Shown in pieces: positions 1 to 8,703 of a DNA stretch of 64,000 nucleotides. Position 1 is the stretch's first letter, and the number at the start of each line of letters is the position of its first letter. The stretch comes from an uncultured Roseburia sp. GTDB taxonomy: Bacteria; Bacillota; Clostridia; Lachnospirales; Lachnospiraceae. The notes under the pieces are model-generated. The model worked only from the letters and a program-made list of their open reading frames with translations. It was not told the DNA's origin and ran no database searches. The stretch lies in the NCBI GenBank assembly GCA_947647505.1, contig CANSKO010000007.1:62001-126000 (forward strand), in the 5' to 3' direction. A program made the translations under genes and the position numbers.

Positions 1-1233
1 CAGAATCTGCAAAGCGCGGAAGTGAAAAAGGGGCTGGCGGCATTATACCGCAGACTGTACGATGCGTTTTATCATGCGCTGGGCGGAGAGCGCTTTTCCC
101 GGATTCCAATAGAAGAGAGGAATCAGAATCTTGTATATGTGTTTGTCTCACAGTTTCTGACCGATCTGCATGGTCCGACGAAGACGACGCTTGACCGGGC
201 GTATTGCCTGTGGAAGGATCTTGGGAAAGAAGTTGTTATCGTCAATACGGCCATGATGCAGGTTATGAAGGGGGACATGGCGTTTTATAATCGCTCAAAG
301 GCAAACTATCTGCCGGAGCATTCCAGTCTGACGCATATCAGATTTCGGGATGCGGTATTTTCCTTTTATCAGTGTAAAGATAATATGCCGGACTTATACG
401 TAATCGGAGATCTGATGTGCAGGATTGCAGAAGAGAAGCCGTACTGCATCGTCACGATTGGCGCGGGCGGCGATCTGTGCGCGGATTTGTGCGGGGCGAT
501 GGTTCCGGAAATTACGGTTGGAACGGTTCCTTCGGAATCTGTGGTGACAACCGGAACGTTTCAGCTGCTGGAGCGGGAGCTGCATGAGACGGACTATGCG
601 ATGTTTCAGACGCTTGGGATACGGCCGGAGCATGCAGTCAAAGCGCTGTTTACGTACGTATTCAAGGAGCAGACAAAACAGTATGAACGGGAAGAGCTGG
701 AATTGCCGGAGCATGCGAAGCTTTTGCTTGTAACGGGATGGCGGCTGGATCAGGAAGTGACGGAAGCGTTTCTTCAGATGCTGGATGCGGCAGCTGCGCA
801 GGAAGCTGCGATCGAAGTTGTGTTTATGGGAAGGTTTAACAGTTTTGAGCAGAAAGTGTCCGCATGGCCGCAGCTGTTTGCAAAATCGCATTATCTGGAA
901 GATCAGAGCGAGGCGCTTGCCGTGATGGAATGCTGCGACATTTACGTGAATCCATACCGCAGAGGCGGCGGCACGTCTTCCGCGGAGGCGCTGTATAAAG
1001 GCATTCCGGTTGTGACGCTTGCGTATGGCGACGTGTCGGAAGCGGCCGGAACGGCATTTCAGGTAGAGAATTATGAAGCGATGAAAGAGCGGATCCTGCG
1101 CTATTGCAGGGAGCCGGGCTATTACGAAGCGATGTCTGAGGCTGCAAAGAAGCGGGCGGCTTTGCTGACGGACAGCCGTACGCATTTTGTGGAAGCGTTT
1201 CAGAAGATTGAGCGGATGGAAGCGTTTCGGTAA
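1..1233 (+). CDS. Glycosyltransferase, GT-B fold, 5' end outside window
   Basis: The frame is open from base 1, so the real start lies upstream; the GTG at 22 is only the first in-frame start-like codon. About 410 residues are visible. The C-terminal third carries VNPYRRGGGTSSAEAL followed by a GIPVVTL strand (about 950-1020), typical of the nucleotide-sugar site of GT4-like enzymes. The protein at 50290 has the same layout (VNPPRQGGGTGG) and 520 residues, so roughly 110 N-terminal residues are probably missing here. No membrane segment is visible, so it should act in the cytosol. Acceptor and sugar donor are unknown. Family call is fairly sure, substrate is not. Confidence 0.75.
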   Translation, partial: QNLQSAEVKKGLAALYRRLYDAFYHALGGERFSRIPIEERNQNLVYVFVSQFLTDLHGPTKTTLDRAYCLWKDLGKEVVIVNTAMMQVMKGDMAFYNRSKANYLPEHSSLTHIRFRDAVFSFYQCKDNMPDLYVIGDLMCRIAEEKPYCIVTIGAGGDLCADLCGAMVPEITVGTVPSESVVTTGTFQLLERELHETDYAMFQTLGIRPEHAVKALFTYVFKEQTKQYEREELELPEHAKLLLVTGWRLDQEVTEAFLQMLDAAAAQEAAIEVVFMGRFNSFEQKVSAWPQLFAKSHYLEDQSEALAVMECCDIYVNPYRRGGGTSSAEALYKGIPVVTLAYGDVSEAAGTAFQVENYEAMKERILRYCREPGYYEAMSEAAKKRAALLTDSRTHFVEAFQKIERMEAFR

Positions 1234-1315
1234 TGCGTTAAAGCGGAGGGCTGTGAAAGGCGGAGCGGCGAAAGCGCGTCTTGCGGAACAGGAATTTTGG
1301 CATGGAGTGTAGGGT

Positions 1316-2641
1316 ATGAGAAGGCACGTAAAGAACAAGCTTCTGGAAAAATTGAACGAGATGGGCAGAATGCATGGCGAAATTGCGCGTGCATACGAAG
1401 CGGGGGAGTATGACAGAGCGCGGGAGCTGCTCGCGCAGCGCCAGGAGGATGCGATTCTCGTGGGAAATACGATTGAGGCGCAGTCCGAAGGCGTACAGGA
1501 AAGCGATTGCGCCGCGATCGTGCAAAAGCTGGAGGATTACTGCGAGGCGCTGTACGCATGCGCCTCCGGCATTCGGGCATACGAAAGCGCGCAGTTTGAC
1601 CGGATGACAGACGATGTCGCCGCTATGATAAAAGAGCGGATAGCAGGGCGGCGGGAGGTTGCGTTTTTCCCATATAAGGCGTCGATGTGGGACAGCCTGG
1701 AGAGCATATGGAGGGCGGCGGACGCGGATGCAGACTGCGACGCGTACGTTGTGCCGATTCCGTATTTTGACAGAAATGAAGAGAAAGCGTTTGTTGCGAT
1801 GCATTATGAAGGCGATCAGTTTCCGCCGTATGTGCCGATTGTCCGATGGGAGGAATATAGGACGGAGAAACGGCGTCCCGACGTTATCTATATCCACAAT
1901 CCGTATGACAATGCAAATAAGGTGACGAGCGTCCATCCTGATTTTTATGCAAAGGAATTGAAGCGCCATACGGACCTTCTCGTCTATGTGCCCTACTTTG
2001 TATGCCTCCATCACGCCGTTCCTCCGGCGCTTTGCCTTTTGCCGGGCGTTTTGCATGCAGACCGGGTCATGGTGCAGTCTGAGCGGGTGAGGGACATTTA
2101 TATTCGGGAGTTTCATAAGTTTGAAGACGAATACCATTGTCACGGAGCGTTTGGCGATGCAAAAGAAAAGTTTGTTGCGCTGGGGTCTCCAAAGTATGAC
2201 AGGGTGATTGCGGCGGGCAGAGAGGCCATCGAAATCCCGGAAAGCTGGAGAGCGATAATCGAGCGCGACGACGGGAGCAGGCGGCGCGTGCTGCTGTATA
2301 ATACGAGCGTGACGGGCATTTTACGGGGAGAAGCGGATGTTTTGCGCAAGATTGCGGCTGTGTTTGCGCGTTTGAAGGGAGATGACGCTGTTGCGCTTCT
2401 CTGGCGGCCGCATCCGCTCAGTGAGACGACGTGTGCCGCAATGCGGCCGGAGCTGATTGCGGCATACCATCAACTTGTGGAAACGTATCAAAAAGAAAAC
2501 TGGGGCATATACGACGATACGACCGATCTGCACCGGGCGATTGCCCTGTCGGATGCGTATTATGGCGATATGAGTTCGCTGGTGGAGCTTTACCGCCTGA
2601 CGGGCAAGCCGATCTTAATACAGAATTTGAAGGAGATCTGA
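1316..2641 (+). CDS. CDP-glycerol/ribitol glycerophosphotransferase-like (TagF/TagB family)
   Basis: 441 residues. The first 90 are highly charged and helical (about 30-60 repeat acidic/basic heptads), probably a coiled coil. From about residue 240 the order of motifs matches TagB/TagF-type transferases: a VMVQSE segment, [10 protein letters not shown], a strand [19 protein letters not shown] with the family's basic-HP signature, then [21 protein letters not shown] near the end. In the family this domain moves an alditol phosphate from a CDP-alditol. CDP-alditol genes are present at 43170-45647, which makes an alditol-phosphate decoration plausible. It sits just before gmd. No membrane anchor is seen. 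Donor identity is inferred. Confidence 0.7.
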   Translation: MRRHVKNKLLEKLNEMGRMHGEIARAYEAGEYDRARELLAQRQEDAILVGNTIEAQSEGVQESDCAAIVQKLEDYCEALYACASGIRAYESAQFDRMTDDVAAMIKERIAGRREVAFFPYKASMWDSLESIWRAADADADCDAYVVPIPYFDRNEEKAFVAMHYEGDQFPPYVPIVRWEEYRTEKRRPDVIYIHNPYDNANKVTSVHPDFYAKELKRHTDLLVYVPYFVCLHHAVPPALCLLPGVLHADRVMVQSERVRDIYIREFHKFEDEYHCHGAFGDAKEKFVALGSPKYDRVIAAGREAIEIPESWRAIIERDDGSRRRVLLYNTSVTGILRGEADVLRKIAAVFARLKGDDAVALLWRPHPLSETTCAAMRPELIAAYHQLVETYQKENWGIYDDTTDLHRAIALSDAYYGDMSSLVELYRLTGKPILIQNLKEI

Positions 2642-2642
2642 T

Positions 2643-3704
2643 ATGGGAAAAACAGCATTGATTACCGGCGTTACCGGACAGGACGGTTCTTATCTTGCGG
2701 AATTTCTGCTGGAAAAGGGGTACGAGGTGCATGGACTGATTCGCCGCTCTTCCGTAGATTACAGGGAGCGGATTGCGCATCTGGAAGGAGAGGCAGGGTT
2801 TCATCTGCACTATGGCGATCTGAGCGATTCGATGAGCCTTATGGCGGTAATCGGCGCGGTTCGTCCCGACGAATTGTATAATCTTGCGGCGCAAAGCCAT
2901 GTGCAGGTCAGCTTTGCGGCGCCGGAGTATACGGCGGATATAGCGGCTGTTGGCGTTTTGCGCGTGCTGGAGGCGGTTCGCCTGTGCGGGCTTGCGAAGA
3001 CATGCCGCGTGTATCAGGCGTCGACGTCTGAACTGTATGGGAAAGTGGAAGAGGCGCCGCAGAATGAGGATACGCCGTTTCATCCGTACAGCCCCTATGC
3101 CGTTGCGAAGCAATATGGCTTCTGGATCGTAAAAGAGTATCGGGAGGCGTATGGGATGTTCTGCTGCAACGGTATTTTGTTCAATCATGAATCGGAGCGG
3201 CGGGGCGAGACGTTTGTGACAAGGAAGATATCGCTTGCAGCGGCGCGGATTGCGCATGGCTTGCAGGAGAAGCTGTATCTTGGGAATCTGAATGCGCTGC
3301 GCGACTGGGGCTATGCAAAGGACTATGTGGAGTGCATGTGGCGGATGCTGCAGCATGAAGCGCCGGAAGATTTTGTCATTGCGACAGGCGAGCAGCATTC
3401 CGTGCGTGAATTCTGTCGCCTTGCGTTTCATTATGCGGGCATAGAGCTTGCGTTTCAGGGAGAGGGCGCGGAAGAAAAGGGAATTGACGTTTCAAACGGC
3501 AGAGTTCTGGTCGAGGTGCATGCCGATTTTTATCGTCCGACCGATGTTGTAAGTCTGTTGGGCGACCCGTCCAGGGCCAGGCGAAAGCTGGGCTGGAATC
3601 CGACCCGGACGACGTTTGCGCAGCTGGTGGAGCGGATGGTTGGATGCGATATGAAAAAAGCGGCGGCGGAAAGGAGGGCGGCGGACGATGGAGAAGCAGT
3701 CTAA
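2643..3704 (+). CDS. gmd: GDP-mannose 4,6-dehydratase
   Basis: 353 residues, the usual family length. N-terminal [20 protein letters not shown] is the NAD(P)-binding glycine motif of GMD. STSELYG and YSPYAVAK give the catalytic Thr/Glu and Tyr-x3-Lys of this short-chain dehydrogenase branch. It converts GDP-D-mannose to GDP-4-keto-6-deoxymannose. AAGGAG lies 7 bases before the ATG. The next gene, fcl, overlaps its end by 17 bases, so the two make GDP-L-fucose together; manC and manA downstream supply GDP-mannose. One oddity is NHESERRGE where the family almost always has Pro after NHES. Confidence 0.95.
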   Translation: MGKTALITGVTGQDGSYLAEFLLEKGYEVHGLIRRSSVDYRERIAHLEGEAGFHLHYGDLSDSMSLMAVIGAVRPDELYNLAAQSHVQVSFAAPEYTADIAAVGVLRVLEAVRLCGLAKTCRVYQASTSELYGKVEEAPQNEDTPFHPYSPYAVAKQYGFWIVKEYREAYGMFCCNGILFNHESERRGETFVTRKISLAAARIAHGLQEKLYLGNLNALRDWGYAKDYVECMWRMLQHEAPEDFVIATGEQHSVREFCRLAFHYAGIELAFQGEGAEEKGIDVSNGRVLVEVHADFYRPTDVVSLLGDPSRARRKLGWNPTRTTFAQLVERMVGCDMKKAAAERRAADDGEAV

Positions 3705-4629
3705 GATCTATGTGGCGGGGCACAGGGGCATGGTCGGTTCCGCGCTCGTTCGGAGGCTGAAACGGGAAGGGTACCGCAACCTGATTACCCGGTCGCATCA
3801 GGAGCTGGATTTGTGCCGTCAGGCGGATGTGGAGGCATTTTTTGCAGAGGAGAAGCCGGAGTATGTGTTTCTTGCGGCGGCCAAAGTGGGCGGCATTGCC
3901 GCCAATCAGGAAGCGCCGGCGGACTTTATGTGGGAGAACATGACGCTTCAGATGAACGTGATTCATGCCGCGTGGCGGAATGGATGTAAAAAGCTGGAAT
4001 TTCTGGGCAGCTCCTGCATTTATCCCCGCATGGCGCCGCAGCCGATGAAGGAAGACTGCCTGCTGACCTCCAGTCTGGAAGAGACGAATGAAGCTTATGC
4101 GCTGGCGAAAATTTCCGGTCTGCGCTACTGCGCGTATTTAAACCGCCAGTACGGGACGGATTTTATCAGCGTTATGCCAACCAACCTGTATGGGCCAAAT
4201 GACAACTACCATCCGACGCACAGTCACGTCCTGCCGGCTCTGATCCGGCGTTTTCACGAAGCGAAAGAACAGCGGCTGCCATTTGTCACCTGCTGGGGGG
4301 ACGGCTCTGCGCTGCGTGAATTTTTGTATGTCGATGATCTGGCTGATTTGTGCGTGTTTTTAATGGAGCGTTACAGCGGCTGCGAGACCGTCAATGCGGG
4401 CACGGGAAAAGAAGTGCGGATCAAAGAACTGGCCAAGCTTGTGGCCGGCATAGTCGGATACGAGGGAGAAATTCGCTGGGACGCATCGAAGCCAAACGGC
4501 ACGCCGCGCAAGCTGTTAGACGTGAGCAGGGCGGCTGCGCTTGGCTGGACGTATCAAACGGAGCTGGAAGAGGGCGTTCGTCTGGCGTACGAAGATTTTT
4601 GCAACCATCCGATGCGGGCAGAGCGATAG
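3688..4629 (+). CDS. fcl: GDP-L-fucose synthase (epimerase/reductase)
   Basis: 313 residues, normal for the family. [18 protein letters not shown] is the NADPH-binding start typical of Fcl/WcaG, followed by [18 protein letters not shown] (catalytic Ser and Cys region) and YALAKISGL with the Tyr-x3-Lys pair. It performs the 3,5-epimerisation and 4-reduction of GDP-4-keto-6-deoxymannose to GDP-L-fucose. It overlaps gmd by 17 bases, and GAAAGGAGG inside gmd is its ribosome site. In a locus that also makes GDP-heptose (33538-40989), the gmd/fcl pair could also act on a heptose donor, but nothing in the sequence proves it. Confidence 0.95.
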   Translation: MEKQSKIYVAGHRGMVGSALVRRLKREGYRNLITRSHQELDLCRQADVEAFFAEEKPEYVFLAAAKVGGIAANQEAPADFMWENMTLQMNVIHAAWRNGCKKLEFLGSSCIYPRMAPQPMKEDCLLTSSLEETNEAYALAKISGLRYCAYLNRQYGTDFISVMPTNLYGPNDNYHPTHSHVLPALIRRFHEAKEQRLPFVTCWGDGSALREFLYVDDLADLCVFLMERYSGCETVNAGTGKEVRIKELAKLVAGIVGYEGEIRWDASKPNGTPRKLLDVSRAAALGWTYQTELEEGVRLAYEDFCNHPMRAER

Positions 4630-4649
4630 AGCGGAAAGGGAAGTGACTT

Positions 4650-5963
4650 ATGCAGATTGTATTGTTGTCAGGAGGTTCCGGAAAACGGCTGTGGCCGTTA
4701 TCGAATGAGATTCGGTCCAAACAGTTTCTTAAAATTTTCAAAAAAAGCGACGGCTCCTATGAGTCCATGGTGCAGCGCGTGTACCGTCAGATATGCGGCA
4801 TCCTCCCGGAAGCGTCTGTGACGATTGCGGCAGCCCGGTCGCAGATCGCTTCCATTCGCAGCCAGCTGGGAGATGACGTGGATATTTCCCTGGAGCCATG
4901 CCGAAAAGACACGTTTCCGGCGATTGCGCTGTTTGCGGCCTATCTTGCGGATGTAAAAGGCGTACGGCGGGAGGAGCCTGTCATTATCTGCCCGGTGGAC
5001 CCCTGCGTGGATGAGGATTGGTTTTATGCGCTTCGGCGTTTGTGTGAGCAGGTGGAGAAAGATGAGGCGAATCTTGTTCTGATGGGAATTGCGCCCGTAT
5101 ATCCAAGTGAGAAATACGGCTATATTATTCCGGAGGACACAGGGCAGGTAAGCGGCGTTTCTTCTTTTAAGGAAAAACCGGATAAAGAGACGGCGGAAGC
5201 GTATATGCAAAAAGGCGCGCTCTGGAATGGAGGCGTGTTTGCCTGCAGGCTGGGCTATTTGCTGGAACAGGCGCATGCGCATGCGGCATTTACGGATTAT
5301 TATGATTTATTTGACCGATATGACGCGCTTGAAAAGATCAGCTTTGATTACGCTGTGGCGGAGAAGGAGGACCGCATTCAGGTCCTGCGCTTTAGCGGGC
5401 AGTGGAAGGATCTTGGCACATGGAATACGCTGACGGAAGCGATGGAAGAATGCTGTGTGGGAGACGCCAGAATGGATCAGAGCTGCTTAAATGTGCATAT
5501 CATCAATGAGATGGACGTTCCCATTTTGGCTATGGGGCTTACGGATGTGATTATTTCCGCCAGCGCGGACGGCATTTTCGTTGCCGATAAGGAGCAGTCC
5601 AGTTATATCCGGCCGTTTGTGGAGCAGCTGGACCGGCAGATTATGTTTGCGGAAAAATCCTGGGGGAGCTTTCGCGTGCTGGATGTGGAAGCCGAAAGCA
5701 TGACGATCAAGGTGACGCTGCATAAAGGGCACAGAATGAATTATCACAGCCATAAGCATCGCGATGAAGTATGGACCGTGATTTCCGGCACGGGGCGCAC
5801 GATCGTGGATGGCATGGAGCAGACGGTGCGTCCGGGCGACGTCATTACCATGCAGGCCGGATGTCGTCATACGATTGTTGCAGTAACGGGTTTAAAGCTG
5901 ATTGAAGTGCAGCTGGGCAAGGAGATTTCTGTAGATGACAAGCAAAAATTCCCGCTTGAGTGA
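4650..5963 (+). CDS. manC: Mannose-1-phosphate guanylyltransferase with C-terminal cupin
   Basis: 437 residues. The N-terminus SGGSGKRLWPLS followed by KQFLKI is the GTP/sugar-phosphate signature of ManC-type pyrophosphorylases. SFKEKPDKET and ALWNGGVF are the sugar-binding motifs around residue 175-195. The last 100 residues form a cupin: NYHSHKHRDEVW and GDVITMQAGCRHTI, the type II phosphomannose isomerase domain. The enzyme makes GDP-mannose from mannose-1-phosphate and GTP. It is slightly shorter than proteobacterial bifunctional ManC (about 470). It lies 20 bases after fcl and overlaps manA by 29 bases. Confidence 0.92.
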   Translation: MQIVLLSGGSGKRLWPLSNEIRSKQFLKIFKKSDGSYESMVQRVYRQICGILPEASVTIAAARSQIASIRSQLGDDVDISLEPCRKDTFPAIALFAAYLADVKGVRREEPVIICPVDPCVDEDWFYALRRLCEQVEKDEANLVLMGIAPVYPSEKYGYIIPEDTGQVSGVSSFKEKPDKETAEAYMQKGALWNGGVFACRLGYLLEQAHAHAAFTDYYDLFDRYDALEKISFDYAVAEKEDRIQVLRFSGQWKDLGTWNTLTEAMEECCVGDARMDQSCLNVHIINEMDVPILAMGLTDVIISASADGIFVADKEQSSYIRPFVEQLDRQIMFAEKSWGSFRVLDVEAESMTIKVTLHKGHRMNYHSHKHRDEVWTVISGTGRTIVDGMEQTVRPGDVITMQAGCRHTIVAVTGLKLIEVQLGKEISVDDKQKFPLE

Positions 5964-6945
5964 AAGAAAGCCGATTCTTTTGAAGCCGCATGGAAAAGAG
6001 TATCTGTGGGGCGGCAGACGCCTGAGGGATGAATATTCAAAAGAAACGGACGGAACGCCGCTTGCGGAGACATGGGAGTGCTCGACGCATCCGGACGGGC
6101 CATGCTTTGCTGCAAGCGGCGTATGGAAAGGAAAAACGCTGGCGGAGATTTTAACGCGGCATCCGGATTTTCTGGGCGCGCATGCAAAGGGCGGCGGGGA
6201 GCTTCCGATCCTGATTAAGCTGATTGACGCTGCGAAGGATTTATCGGTTCAGGTGCATCCGGATGATGCGTATGCCAAAGCGCATGAAAACGGGCAGCGG
6301 GGGAAATCAGAGCTTTGGTATGTGCTGCACGCCGAAAAGGGCGCAAAGATTTTTTATGGGCTGCGTCATGAAATGAGCAGGGAAGACGTGCGCCGAAGCA
6401 TTGCAGAGGGTTCCATAGAGAAATATCTTCAGAAAATTCCTGTGAAAAAGAACGATGTGTTTTATGTTCCGGCCGGAATGATTCATGCAGTCGGGGCGGG
6501 CGTTGTGCTTGCAGAAGTACAGGAGAATTCCAATCTGACGTATCGCCTGTACGACTATGATCGTCTGGATAAAAATGGACAAAAACGGGAATTAAAGATT
6601 GAAAAAGCGCTCGATGTTGCAGATCTGAGCGGTCAGGATGCGCCAAAGCAGCCTCTTCGGGTTTTAAGGTATCGCCCCGGATGCGCGTGGGAGCGCCTTT
6701 GCAGCAGCCGTTTCTTTGCGGTTGATCGGATGCTTTTACATACGGAACGGAGCAGGACGCCGGTGGCGTATTCTGCGGATTCCACGTCGTATCGGGCGCT
6801 GCTGTGCGTAGAGGGCTGCGGCACAATCCGGATGGAGGACGGCGACGCCATTTTGTTTGTAAGGGGAGACTGTATTTTTGTTCCGGCAGGCTCCATGCCG
6901 GCAGGACTGCATGGAAAAGCGACGTTTTTAGATGTCCGCGGTTAG
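5935..6945 (+). CDS. manA: Mannose-6-phosphate isomerase, class I
   Basis: 336 residues, the length of the short Firmicute ManA. Zinc-binding motifs are visible in order: DLSVQVHPDDAYA, KSELWYVL, and VPAGMIHAVGAG, followed by the substrate loop YRLYDYDR. It interconverts fructose-6-phosphate and mannose-6-phosphate and so feeds manC. The start at 5935 lies inside manC; AAGGAG at 5919-5924 is a good site 10 bases upstream. The last gene of the GDP-mannose block; no phosphomannomutase is in the window, so that step must be encoded elsewhere. Confidence 0.93.
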   Translation: MTSKNSRLSERKPILLKPHGKEYLWGGRRLRDEYSKETDGTPLAETWECSTHPDGPCFAASGVWKGKTLAEILTRHPDFLGAHAKGGGELPILIKLIDAAKDLSVQVHPDDAYAKAHENGQRGKSELWYVLHAEKGAKIFYGLRHEMSREDVRRSIAEGSIEKYLQKIPVKKNDVFYVPAGMIHAVGAGVVLAEVQENSNLTYRLYDYDRLDKNGQKRELKIEKALDVADLSGQDAPKQPLRVLRYRPGCAWERLCSSRFFAVDRMLLHTERSRTPVAYSADSTSYRALLCVEGCGTIRMEDGDAILFVRGDCIFVPAGSMPAGLHGKATFLDVRG

Positions 6946-6960
6946 CAAAACAGGCGTTCA

Positions 6961-7010
6961 TTTATATGCGATATGCGTATTATTCATAAGGTGAATATTA
7001 TTTATATGCG
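6961..7010. promoter_or_regulatory. Direct and inverted repeats upstream of the XRE gene; possible operator
   Basis: The 10-mer TTTATATGCG occurs at 6961-6970 and again at 7001-7010. Between them lies the dyad TATTCA-taagg-TGAATA (6981-6997). Such spaced repeats just before a small XRE repressor gene are commonly its own operator. This is inference from position; no clear promoter boxes could be fixed. Confidence 0.35.
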
Positions 7011-7082
7011 TTTTGAGGATTTTCGGGGTGTGCCGGATGATTTTGCTTTACAATATCTCTCATCAAGAAGGAGGGATGACAA

Positions 7083-7436
7083 GTGGACATCGGAACGCAG
7101 CTGCGCAATCTGTTGGATGAGGAAGGGATGAGCCAGAAAGATCTGGCGAAGTCTTTGAATATCTCGACAACAACTTTAAATGGATACGTCCAGAATCGCA
7201 GGCAGCCAGATGCAAGAATGGTCATGCGTCTTGCTACCTACTTTCAGACAACGACAGATTATATTTACGGAATGACGACGATCCGGGAGGTTGTGCGATC
7301 TCCTTATAATGCGGATGAGCGCCGCCTTGTAAATATTTATCGCGGAATACCGGAAGAGCAGAAAAATCTCTACATTGAGACCGGGAAGACGTTTTCCAAA
7401 TATGGGAAGCAAAAAGATGGTAAACGCGATAAATAA
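7083..7436 (+). CDS. Small XRE-family helix-turn-helix regulator
   Basis: 117 residues. Residues 1-65 are a classic Cro/CI helix-turn-helix: LRNLLDEEGMSQKDLAKSL, then STTTLNGYVQNRRQPD and a YFQTTTDYIYG tail. GTG start at 7083 with GAAGGAGGG 7 bases upstream; the ATG at 7076 is out of frame. The remaining 50 residues hold no second recognisable domain. The gene has its own terminator directly after the stop, so it is a monocistron sitting between the GDP-mannose genes and the large glycan operon that starts with a sigma-D-like promoter. It may control either side or itself. Confidence 0.88.
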   Translation: MDIGTQLRNLLDEEGMSQKDLAKSLNISTTTLNGYVQNRRQPDARMVMRLATYFQTTTDYIYGMTTIREVVRSPYNADERRLVNIYRGIPEEQKNLYIETGKTFSKYGKQKDGKRDK

Positions 7437-7440
7437 TCGA

Positions 7441-7485
7441 AACAGGATTCGTAAGGAGGAATGCCTTGCGGGTCCTGTTTTATTT
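7441..7485 (+). terminator. Rho-independent terminator after XRE gene
   Basis: A 16-bp stem (7441-7456 with 7464-7479) containing only G-T wobbles as imperfections, a 7-base loop, then TTTTATTT. It begins 5 bases after the regulator's stop codon, separating it from the downstream operon. Confidence 0.88.
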
Positions 7486-7503
7486 ATAATATGGGGAAAT
7501 GGC

Positions 7504-7531
7504 TAAATAATTTTATTTACAAATCCGATAT
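7504..7531 (+). promoter_or_regulatory. Sigma-D (sigma-28) type flagellar promoter candidate
   Basis: TAAA at 7504-7507, a 16-base spacer, then TCCGATAT at 7524-7531. The published sigma-D consensus in Gram-positive bacteria is TAAA-N15-GCCGATAT, so eleven of twelve core positions match. It lies after a strong terminator and 124 bases before the first gene of the large operon, where a promoter is expected. Confidence 0.6.
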
Positions 7532-7599
7532 AAATTGTAATAGCAGTTATCATGGATGATAAGTTAGATACAGGGAAGTGTGCATATAATGTCTAAAGC

Positions 7600-7638
7600 G
7601 GGGTTCATGAGGATAGATGTCTTTGTGAATCCCTTTTT
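7600..7638 (+). promoter_or_regulatory. Leader hairpin with T-run, possible attenuator
   Basis: GGGGTTCA (7600-7607) pairs with TGAATCCC (7626-7633, one G-T), followed by TTTTT (7634-7638). It sits in the leader between the sigma-D-like promoter and the AGGAGG at 7641. The stem is short for a terminator and the loop is long (18 bases), so it may be a weak attenuator or chance. Confidence 0.35.
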
Positions 7639-7654
7639 ACAGGAGGAAGCCAAT

Positions 7655-8673
7655 ATGAAGGATTTTAATGAAAGAGTGGAGGAGGCTGTGCGCTGTTTTC
7701 TGAAAAATGGCCGGGGGGGGGTAAAAAACTGGCGATCTATCCCTTTGGCGACGTTGGGATGCGGACAAAAGCCCTTCTGAACTGGAAATACGGCGTAGAG
7801 GAAGCGCTGATCGTAGACAATAAGCTGGCGCTTGTGAATCCTGAGATTGCATCGCTGGATCAAGTGAAAAACCCCGAAGCGTATATCTGGCTTTTAACGT
7901 GTGGGAATCTGGATTATCATAAAGAAATTTTACGCTCGGTGCAGCAGCTTGTGCCGGAAAATCAGATTTTGGATTTGTTTGCTCACCTGCCCGTCTATTC
8001 CGAAAAATATCATCTGCTTTCAAAGCTTGGTTCGCCGGAAGGGGAAACGGTCAGCTGGCCATGCAGAGAATTTCTGGAACTGGTCAGCAGGAAAAAGAAC
8101 GAAAGGAAGACGATTACCGTTGCGGAAATTGGCGTTGGCTGGGGCGCGACGTCCGTTGAAGTCTGCAGGCGTCTGCACAAAGAAGACGTCTATATGTGTT
8201 TTGATTTTGAAGACGTCGTAGAAGGGCTGCTGCATGATCTTGGGATGGTTCCGGGGATTTGCTGTCAGGTGACGGGGAAAGGCAATTCTCACAGGGCATG
8301 TGATTCCTACAGCTGGAGTCTGAGCGAGCTGCTGTTTGAAATGCGAAACAGGCATCAGGACGGCATATTTGATATTGCATTTTTAGACGGCTCGCATACG
8401 TTTCTGCACGATGCGTCCGCCTGCTGCCTGTTAAAAGAGCTGGTTAAGCCGGATGGATATCTTATTTTTGACGACGTCTTCTGGAGCTGTGCGGAGGCAA
8501 ACAGAGAGCTGTATCAGGAATGGGAAGATCTGTATACAAAAGAGCAGCTGCATGATTATCAGGTGCAGCGCGTGATTGATGCGTTTATGACGGGAGACAG
8601 GCGGTTTCAGCAGGTTTATATGACGCAGTCGCTCAATCCTTCCAGAGCCGTATACAGAAAGACGGATTTGTAA
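7655..8673 (+). CDS. Rossmann module plus SAM methyltransferase; frame broken at a G9 tract (phase OFF as sequenced)
   Basis: Translation should start at ATG 7655, behind AGGAGG at 7641. The frame runs to a G9 run at 7713-7721 and then ends at 7780. The frame after the run continues to 8673 and is clearly real protein: LAIYPFGDVGMRTKALL starts the Rossmann module seen in many neighbours, and VAEIGVGWGATSVEV plus FLDGSHTFLHDA are class I methyltransferase motifs. One extra G (G10) joins both halves into 339 codons. Unlike its neighbours the gene is therefore off. Either this is a phase-variable gene or a homopolymer error in the assembly. Methyl acceptor unknown. Confidence 0.75.
7713..7721 (+). 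repeat. G9 tract 1, followed by TAAAAA (gene OFF)
   Basis: Nine consecutive G inside the methyltransferase gene, flanked on the right by TAAA. The reading frame is broken exactly here. G10 or G7 would restore it; G11 would place TAA in frame at once. Confidence 0.9.
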
Positions 8674-8703
8674 ATTTGCATAAGGAGCAGGGAAAGGACG
8701 CCT

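Noticed and set aside
394-1338. Long open frames on the - strand opposite almost every gene, for example 394-1338, 18637-19896 and 48462-49514
   Set aside because: They mirror well-supported + strand genes, lack ribosome sites, are rich in Arg/His/Pro and resemble no family.
7580-7780. Short 66-codon reading frame before the methyltransferase as a separate small gene
   Set aside because: From 7655 on it is the N-terminal part of the frameshifted gene; the module starts right after the G tract in the other frame.
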